Origin: JBFEYJ01 sp041563315
Lineage (GTDB): Bacteria > Pseudomonadota > Gammaproteobacteria > Thiohalomonadales > Thiohalomonadaceae
NCBI GenBank assembly: GCA_041563315.1
Contig: JBFFNE010000053.1
Coordinates: forward strand, 1-19,600
DNA length: 19,600 bases
Direction of reading: 5' to 3'
Shown: piece by piece, positions 14,240-19,600 of the stretch
Position numbering within the stretch: position 1 is the stretch's first letter
Layout: the number at the start of each line of letters is the position of its first letter
Notes under the pieces: model-generated
The model's input: the letters and a program-made list of their open reading frames with translations, nothing else
The model's database searches: none
What the model was told of the DNA's origin: nothing
Translations under genes and position numbers: made by a program

Positions 14240-15544
14240 TCACTTCACCCCATCCGTTACGATACGGGAGTCAGGGAAATCGCAACTGAAAGTACTTCCC
14301 TTATTGAGCGTGCTGCGGATACGTAACGTGCCGCCATGGCGGTTGATCACATGCTTGACGATGGCCAATCCCAGACCGGTGCCGCCGACATCGCGCGAGC
14401 GACCCACATCGACCCTGTAAAAGCGCTCGGTCAGACGTGGAATATGCTGGGGTGCGATACCTTCACCGGTGTCACTGACCTCGAAGTGCACTCCCGACTC
14501 GTCGCGATACCAGCGCACCACTATCTCGCCCTCTTCGGGGGTATAACGTACAGCATTGGTAAGCAGGTTACTGAAAGCGCTATAGAGCTCTTTCTCTGCT
14601 CCATAGATCTGCAACGAGCTATCGCATTCCAGCACCAGCCGCTGCTTTTTTTGTTCAACCAGTGGCTGCATCCCCTCCTGCAGACTCATTAACATGGCGG
14701 GGACGGCGACAGGCTCATGTGGTGGACGGCTACCGTCGGTCTCCAGGCGTGAAAGCAGCAGCAGGTCCTCAACGATGTGCTGCATGCGAAATGTCTGCTG
14801 CTCCATCTGCTGCAATGAGCGGCACAGATGTTTTGGATAATCCTTCTTCTCCTCCAGCAAGGTCTCGATATAACCACTGATCACCGTCAACGGTGTGCGC
14901 AACTCATGGGAGACATTGGCGACAAAATCACGCCGCATCTGCTCCAGTCGCAGCTGCTGGCTAACATCGCGGGCGATCAACAGCCGCTGTTCTTTGCCGT
15001 AAGGGACCACCCGGACGCTGAGCATCACGCGTCCATCCTGCGGGGCACTCATGCGCAAGGGTTCGCTGCCAGTCCCCTTGACGAGAAAACGAGTAAATTC
15101 CGGATGACGGATCAGGTTGATAATACGCTGCCCCACATCCTTTCCCGCCTGAAAGCCAAGTAGTTGCTGGGCAGCGCCATTGAACCACTCGATGGTGCCA
15201 TCCACATCAAGGATCACCGTGGCATCAGGCATCGCCGCCGTAGCCTCCTGAAAACGCTTGATCAGGCCAGTGAGGCGACGCTTGCGCTGGCGGTTTCGCA
15301 GCTGTTGACGGTAAAGCAGATGGAACACCTCGCCCCAGATCCCGCTGGCCTCGGGTGGCTGGAAACGATGGCCATCCTGTAGCCACCGGTAGAGGCGATA
15401 GAGATTGCGCAAGTGCAAGGCAAGGTAATGCCCAAGCACCACCAGCATGAATGCTCCCGAATAACCCAGAGGGAGACCGACAAGAAAGGCTGCTGTCAGC
15501 AGCAAAAAAAGCCGCCGCAACTCCGCTGACCAGGGATTGAACAA
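14240..15544 (-). CDS. phoR: Phosphate sensor histidine kinase PhoR
   Basis: The 434-residue membrane kinase phosphorylates PhoB in low phosphate. The N-terminus has two hydrophobic stretches (about 9-26 and 30-46), the short hairpin typical of PhoR that lacks a big periplasmic sensor. A PAS domain follows (about 98-195, with DATVILDVDGTIEWFN). Next come the HisKA box with phospho-accepting H213 in FVANVSHELRTPL, and the ATPase domain with N box (SNLLTNAVRYTPEEG, 325-339), G1 (DTGEG, 358-362) and G2 (GGTGLGL, 387-393). All catalytic residues are in place. The start is TTG at 15544, supported by AAGGAA six bases upstream; the next Met is at 33, inside the second membrane stretch. It follows phoB by 13 bp and is co-transcribed from the phoB Pho promoter. 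Confidence 0.94.
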   Translation of the reverse strand: MFNPWSAELRRLFLLLTAAFLVGLPLGYSGAFMLVVLGHYLALHLRNLYRLYRWLQDGHRFQPPEASGIWGEVFHLLYRQQLRNRQRKRRLTGLIKRFQEATAAMPDATVILDVDGTIEWFNGAAQQLLGFQAGKDVGQRIINLIRHPEFTRFLVKGTGSEPLRMSAPQDGRVMLSVRVVPYGKEQRLLIARDVSQQLRLEQMRRDFVANVSHELRTPLTVISGYIETLLEEKKDYPKHLCRSLQQMEQQTFRMQHIVEDLLLLSRLETDGSRPPHEPVAVPAMLMSLQEGMQPLVEQKKQRLVLECDSSLQIYGAEKELYSAFSNLLTNAVRYTPEEGEIVVRWYRDESGVHFEVSDTGEGIAPQHIPRLTERFYRVDVGRSRDVGGTGLGLAIVKHVINRHGGTLRIRSTLNKGSTFSCDFPDSRIVTDGVK

Positions 15545-15557
15545 GCGAGTTCCTTAA

Positions 15558-16250
15558 TTAGACCTGAGCTGAGAAGCGATAGCCGGCCCCACGTACAGTT
15601 TGAATAAAACCATCGAAGCCGTCACTCTCCAGCGCCTTGCGCAAGCGACGAATGTGCACATCCACGGTTCGCTCCTCGACGAAACTGCCACGACTCCAAA
15701 CCATATCCAGTAGCTGCGACCGACTGTAGACACGCTCAGGGTGGGCCATAAAGAACTGCAGCAGGCGAAATTCCGTCGGCCCCATCTCCAACACTTTACC
15801 GTTGGCGCTTACCCGATGGCTGTGGGTATCCAGGACCAATCCCTTGATATCCAGCACCCCCTTATCCGGCTCAGGGCTGGCGCGGCGGATCACCGCTTTG
15901 ATTCGCGCAATAAGCTCCCGTGGAGAGAACGGCTTGGTGACATAGTCATCGGCACCGCTGTCCAGACCGCGTATCCGGTCATCTTCCTCGGAACGGGCAG
16001 TAAGCATAATAATCGGCACCCCATAGGTGTATTCATCACGGCGAAAACGACGCGCCAGCTCAATTCCACTGGTGCCGGGAAGCATCCAGTCAAGCAGGAT
16101 CAGATCCGGCAAACCATCGCTCAAGGCGCGCTCAGCCTGCTGCGCATCCTCCGCTTCGATCACGGCAAAGCCAGCCCGCTCCAACGCCATCGCCGTCATC
16201 TCGCGGATCGCCGCCTCATCCTCGACCAGTAATATCTTTTTGCCTGTCAT
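15558..16250 (-). CDS. phoB: Phosphate response regulator PhoB
   Basis: The 230-residue response regulator of the OmpR/PhoB class is the DNA-binding activator of the Pho regulon. The receiver has the acidic pocket E10-D11, phospho-acceptor D54 in LILLDWMLPG, T84 and K106 (DYVTKPFSP). The winged-helix domain runs from about residue 130 to the end. It includes EFRLLQFFMAHPERVYSRSQLLDMVW, RTVDVHIRRLRKAL (recognition helix) and GAGYRF. The start at 16250 has AAGGGA about ten bases upstream. A four-codon frame (ATG ACC GAA TCA TGA) begins just before it and ends on the phoB start, which might couple translation. It leads phoB-phoR and carries its own Pho box (16298-16315), so it is autoregulated. 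Confidence 0.96.
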   Translation of the reverse strand: MTGKKILLVEDEAAIREMTAMALERAGFAVIEAEDAQQAERALSDGLPDLILLDWMLPGTSGIELARRFRRDEYTYGVPIIMLTARSEEDDRIRGLDSGADDYVTKPFSPRELIARIKAVIRRASPEPDKGVLDIKGLVLDTHSHRVSANGKVLEMGPTEFRLLQFFMAHPERVYSRSQLLDMVWSRGSFVEERTVDVHIRRLRKALESDGFDGFIQTVRGAGYRFSAQV

Positions 16251-16281
16251 GATTCGGTCATCCCTTAGTCACACAGGTGCC

Positions 16282-16315
16282 ATTAGAGACAAGGAATATT
16301 ACATACGTATGACAG
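16282..16315 (-). promoter_or_regulatory. Pho box and -10 of phoB-phoR
   Basis: On the minus strand CTGTCAT (16309-16315, perfect) is followed at 11 bp by ATGTAAT (16298-16304, five of seven). Ten bases farther is TCTAAT (16282-16287), five of six to the -10 consensus. The spacing equals that at pstC and pstS. The transcript would start near 16275, giving a leader of about 25 nt. Confidence 0.82.
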
Positions 16316-16345
16316 CAAGCGACCTGATGCCCTTTTAGTTATCCG

Positions 16346-16411
16346 GTAGGAGCGGCATCGTACCGTGATTGGGTCGAGCACCGCATCATCGCGGCTGGAA
16401 GCCGCTCCTAC
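16346..16411. repeat. REP-like repeat between ilvD and phoB
   Basis: GTAGGAGCGGC (16346-16356) is exactly inverted at 16401-16411, and an inner stem GCGGCT/AGCCGC lies at 16391-16396 and 16400-16405. The GTAGGAGCGGCTTCCAGCCGC type of repeat is widespread in Pseudomonas and related gammaproteobacteria. It starts 2 bp past the ilvD stop, so it may stabilise the ilvD 3' end or act as a weak terminator, and it separates ilvD from the phoB promoter. Confidence 0.75.
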
Positions 16412-16413
16412 AT

Positions 16414-18264
16414 TCACTTATCTAATTGACTCACATCCCGCACCGCACCACGCGAGGCGGAGGTGGTCATCGCGGCGTAGGCCTTCAGCGCATTGGAGAC
16501 CTTGCGCTCGCGCTTACCCGGTTTCCAGGCGCCTGGCCCCTTCAGTTCCATGGTGGCGCGCCGCTCGGCCAACACCTCATCGCTGAGCGCCACACAAATC
16601 GTGCGATTGGGGATATCGATCTCGATGGTGTCGCCCTCTTCCACCAGACCGATGGCTCCCCCTTCGGCCGCCTCGGGGGAGACGTGACCGATGGAAAGCC
16701 CGGAGGTACCACCGGAAAAGCGCCCGTCGGTGAGCAGGGCGCACGCCTTGCCCAGCCCCTTGGACTTGAGGTAGGAGGTCGGGTAGAGCATCTCCTGCAT
16801 ACCGGGTCCACCGCGTGGCCCTTCGTAGCGGATAATCAGCACATCCCCTTCCCGAATCTGATCGTTGAGAATGGCGTGCACCGCCGCATCCTGGCTTTGG
16901 AAGATCCGAGCTGGACCAGCGAACTTGAGAATCGAGGCATCCACCCCGGCAGTTTTTACGACACAACCCTCTTCAGCGATATTGCCATAGAGCACCGCCA
17001 GGCCACCCTCGGTAGAAAAAGCATGCGCCGCATCACGGATGCAGCCGCCCTCGCGATCCAGATCGAGAGCGGGATAACGCTTGGACTGGCTGAAGGCGAC
17101 GGTTGTCGGCACCCCGCCGGGGGCAGCGCGATAGAACTCGTGACGTTTGGCATCATCGGTGCGGCAAACATCCCACAGTTCGATGGCCTCGCCGATGTTC
17201 GGTGAATGTACCGTGGGCACGTCACGGTTAATCAGCCCGGCGCGCTCCAACTCACCAAGGATAGCCATCACGCCGCCGGCACGGTGCACATCCTCCATGT
17301 GGTACTGCTGGGTTGAGGGAGCCACCTTACATAGGTGTGGCACCTTGCGCGAGAGACGATCAATGTCGGCCATGGTGAAGTCGACCCCGCCCTCCTGCGC
17401 TGCCGCCAACAAGTGCAGGATGGTGTTGGTGGAGCCCCCCATGGCAATATCCAGGTTCATGGCATTTTCAAACGCCGCCTTGGTGGCGATGGAACGCGGC
17501 AACGCCGAGGCATCATCCTGCTCGTAATAACGGCGAGCCAGGGCCACAACGATGCGTCCGGCCTCAAGGAACAGGCCCTCGCGGTCGGCATGGGTCGCCA
17601 CCAGCGAGCCATTGCCGGGCAGCGAGAGGCCTAGTGCCTCGGTCAGGCAGTTCATGGAGTTGGCGGTAAACATGCCGGAGCAGGAGCCGCAGGTGGGGCA
17701 GGCGGAACGCTCGAGGATATCGACCTCCTCATCGCTCTCGTTGGGGTCGGCCGCCGCCACCATGGCATCGACCAGGTCGAGGTGGACCTCCTGCTCATGG
17801 AGCACCGCCTTGCCCGCCTCCATCGGCCCGCCGGAGACGAAGACCACCGGGATATTCAGGCGCATCGCGGCGTTGAGCATACCGGGGGTGATCTTGTCGC
17901 AGTTAGAGATGCAGACCAGAGCATCGGCGCAGTGGGCGTTGACCATATACTCCACCGAGTCGGCGATGATCTCCCGCGAGGGCAGCGAATAGAGCATGCC
18001 ATCGTGGCCCATGGCGATACCGTCATCGATGGCGATCGTGTTGAACTCTTTAGCCACGCCGCCGACCTTCTCGATCTCACGCGCTACCAGCTGGCCCATG
18101 TCCTTGAGATGCACATGGCCGGGCACGAACTGGGTAAAGGAGTTGGCCACAGCAATGATCGGCTTGGTGAAATCCTCATCCTTCATGCCGGTGGCGCGCC
18201 ACAGGGAACGGGCACCGGCCATGTTACGGCCGGCGGTGGAGGTGCGGGAACGATATTCGGGCAT
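16414..18264 (-). CDS. ilvD: Dihydroxy-acid dehydratase IlvD
   Basis: This enzyme removes water from 2,3-dihydroxy-isovalerate and its homologue, the third shared step of valine, leucine and isoleucine synthesis in the cytoplasm. The 616 residues equal the E. coli length. Iron-sulfur cluster cysteines are visible at C122 (ISNCDKITPGM) and C195 in ACPTCGSCSGMFTANSMNC (also C189 and C192). The start at 18264 (MPEYRSRTSTAGRNMAGARSLW) matches the family N-terminus and has GAGAGA upstream; nine further codons open upstream are rejected. The family features GGSTNTILHLLA and the C-terminal GRFSGGTSGLSIGHVSPEA are intact. The gene stands alone here; no other branched-chain genes are present. A REP-like repeat follows. 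Confidence 0.97.
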   Translation of the reverse strand: MPEYRSRTSTAGRNMAGARSLWRATGMKDEDFTKPIIAVANSFTQFVPGHVHLKDMGQLVAREIEKVGGVAKEFNTIAIDDGIAMGHDGMLYSLPSREIIADSVEYMVNAHCADALVCISNCDKITPGMLNAAMRLNIPVVFVSGGPMEAGKAVLHEQEVHLDLVDAMVAAADPNESDEEVDILERSACPTCGSCSGMFTANSMNCLTEALGLSLPGNGSLVATHADREGLFLEAGRIVVALARRYYEQDDASALPRSIATKAAFENAMNLDIAMGGSTNTILHLLAAAQEGGVDFTMADIDRLSRKVPHLCKVAPSTQQYHMEDVHRAGGVMAILGELERAGLINRDVPTVHSPNIGEAIELWDVCRTDDAKRHEFYRAAPGGVPTTVAFSQSKRYPALDLDREGGCIRDAAHAFSTEGGLAVLYGNIAEEGCVVKTAGVDASILKFAGPARIFQSQDAAVHAILNDQIREGDVLIIRYEGPRGGPGMQEMLYPTSYLKSKGLGKACALLTDGRFSGGTSGLSIGHVSPEAAEGGAIGLVEEGDTIEIDIPNRTICVALSDEVLAERRATMELKGPGAWKPGKRERKVSNALKAYAAMTTSASRGAVRDVSQLDK

Positions 18265-18352
18265 AGTCTCTCTCTCAGTCATGCGACACACATATGGGTA
18301 GTTTACACCGTGGATGCCGACTCAGGTAAACCCGCAACGATCCCATCCCCAG

Positions 18353-19600
18353 TCAGTGGACCCACACCTCCACACGGCGGTTCTTCTCCCGCTCCTGAGC
18401 CGTGTCATTGGAGGCGATGGTCACCGCCGGGCCAAAGCCCCTGACTTTCTGCGGGGATATCCCGTGACTAATCAGAATATCCGCCACCTGATCAGCGCGC
18501 TGGACTGAGAGGGCCAGGCTATGCATCGGAATCGCCTCATGCTGGTCAGAAAAACCGACCAGAATGAGTTCTTTAGCCTGCTCCTGCCTGATGAAATCAA
18601 CCAGGCGCCGGACATCACGGTGAGCCTTGTTATCCAGCATGGCCGAACCACGGTGGAAACGGAAATTGAGCGATAGACGTTTGGCCCCATTGGTCACCGC
18701 CAGATATTCGGAGTGTATCCTACCAGCAGTGATGGCAGTGCCAACGATGATCTCTTGAGAGATAAAACCCGTTTCGGCTACCACCAGTTGTCCCTTGCGA
18801 GAAAGGGAAAACTCGATAAATTCCCGAGCCACAGGATGAGTTGTCTTCTCGGGTAGATAGAGAAAGAGGCGTCGCGCCAGGGCATAATCCTCGGTCGCAA
18901 CGGTGAAGTCATCCGGCAGAATCGCCGACTGCCCGCCATCCATCACGGCCAGAGCCTTCGACTGGCGAATATAGGGGAGGCCGACAAATCCGATGCCATT
19001 ACGATCAACAGAAACCGCATCAGAAAGGTTGGCGTTGGACTCAAAGCGCTTGGCATCCGGCACCAACAGCGCTTTCTTCGCGAATACCAGGGACTTGAAG
19101 GTATCGTAAGTACCGGATTTATTATCACGTGCATAGACATGGATCGGGCCGGGGGGTGCGCCGACCTCGCTCCAGTCCTTCACCTCACCGGCGAAGATCT
19201 GCCGCAGTGTCTCCTTACTGAGCTGTGTCAACGGATTTTCCGGGTGCACGATCACGGCAATTCCGTCGAGACCGAGAACAAACTCGCTTCCGGTAGAGGT
19301 CATGCGCCCCAGTGAGGCCAGTTCGGCCACCTCCTTGTCCTTAATCGGACGGGAGGACATACCGATATCCGCTTCGCCGGAGGCAAGGCCCTTGAAGGAG
19401 GTACTGGAACCGTGGGCCTGGATGATGACCTTCACCTTTTCGCCGTTATCCGAAACGGCATTAATCACCATCTCCTCGGCAGCAGTTTGTTTCTGCGTGA
19501 TCGCGGTATAATGCCGCTGCTCCAACCAAGCCTTGATCAAGGCCGGCCCGAGTTCCGCTCCGATGGTGTTGGAGCCATGCAGGCTCAACAAAGTCCGCTC
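18353..19600 (-). CDS. PstS-like binding domain fused to OmpA domain (N-terminus cut)
   Basis: The frame is open to the right edge, so the start and any signal peptide are missing; 415 residues are visible. The first about 270 are a PstS-like periplasmic binding domain: SLHGSNTIGAELGPALIKAWLE, IQAHGSSTSFKGLASGEADIGMSSRPI (ligand-binding serine/threonine cluster) and RDNKSGTYDTFKSLVF. The last about 120 are an OmpA-type peptidoglycan-binding domain: GSAMLDNKAHRDVRRLVDF, ILVGFSDQHEAIPMHSLALS, RADQVADILISHGI and EKNRRVEVWVH at the end. Such proteins are usually labelled phosphate ABC transporter substrate-binding/OmpA family protein in gammaproteobacteria. The OmpA part would anchor it to the cell wall, so it may hold a ligand, perhaps phosphate, at the periplasmic wall rather than feed PstCAB directly. 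It lies 88 bp after ilvD's start, same strand. Confidence 0.88.
   Translation of the reverse strand, partial: ERTLLSLHGSNTIGAELGPALIKAWLEQRHYTAITQKQTAAEEMVINAVSDNGEKVKVIIQAHGSSTSFKGLASGEADIGMSSRPIKDKEVAELASLGRMTSTGSEFVLGLDGIAVIVHPENPLTQLSKETLRQIFAGEVKDWSEVGAPPGPIHVYARDNKSGTYDTFKSLVFAKKALLVPDAKRFESNANLSDAVSVDRNGIGFVGLPYIRQSKALAVMDGGQSAILPDDFTVATEDYALARRLFLYLPEKTTHPVAREFIEFSLSRKGQLVVAETGFISQEIIVGTAITAGRIHSEYLAVTNGAKRLSLNFRFHRGSAMLDNKAHRDVRRLVDFIRQEQAKELILVGFSDQHEAIPMHSLALSVQRADQVADILISHGISPQKVRGFGPAVTIASNDTAQEREKNRRVEVWVH

Noticed and set aside
18265..18291. Nine extra codons at the ilvD start
   Set aside because: The family N-terminus begins at MPEYRS (18264), which gives exactly 616 residues as in E. 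coli and has a purine-rich site upstream.

Overview
The window is a GC-rich stretch from a gammaproteobacterium. It carries almost the whole phosphate-starvation (Pho) machinery: the regulator pair phoB-phoR, the phosphate-binding protein pstS, the permease/ATPase genes pstC-pstA-pstB, and phoU. PstC and PstA are the long form with large extracytoplasmic insertions seen in Pseudomonas-type gammaproteobacteria. PhoR, PhoB and IlvD also look gammaproteobacterial. A sulfur-oxidising or Chromatiales-like host would fit the style of the hypothetical genes and the short repeats, but this is only an impression. No phage, insertion sequence, CRISPR array, tRNA or rRNA was seen.

Layout from left to right. 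(1) 1-153: the start of a secreted protein on the minus strand, cut by the window edge. (2) 566-742: an unreported-looking 58-residue secreted peptide on the plus strand, facing phoU across a shared two-way terminator. (3) 815-6398: the operon pstC-pstA-pstB-phoU on the minus strand, headed by a strong Pho box. (4) 6610-9883: single genes of less certain role, namely two divergent conserved hypotheticals, a YgjP-type metallopeptidase, a spermidine-synthase-like methyltransferase fold protein, and a small PilZ-like protein. (5) 9942-12278: a SulP anion transporter and a tandem universal stress protein, forming a two-gene minus-strand operon. (6) 12743-16315: pstS, phoR and phoB, all minus strand, with Pho boxes in front of pstS and phoB and a repeat element between phoR and pstS. 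(7) 16346-18264: a REP-like repeat, then ilvD (branched-chain amino acid synthesis). (8) 18353 to the right edge: a second PstS-like binding protein fused to an OmpA peptidoglycan-binding domain, with its start outside the window.

How it works together (family knowledge plus the sites seen here). PstS captures phosphate in the periplasm, and PstC/PstA/PstB import it at the cost of ATP. PhoU links transporter state to the kinase PhoR, which phosphorylates PhoB. PhoB~P binds Pho boxes made of 7-bp TGTCA-like units repeated every 11 bp. Three such sites can be read by eye, at pstC, pstS and phoB, and each has a -10 hexamer exactly 10 bp beyond its last used unit. The circuit therefore appears to control its own transporter and its own regulator. 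The pstC site is notable because it removes the longest reading of the gene and leaves a possible leaderless start.

The most interesting items are the three matched Pho promoters, the pstC start problem, the PstS-OmpA fusion, the small CPPFC-ending secreted peptide, the 18-bp inverted-repeat element between phoR and pstS, and the SulP-USP operon.
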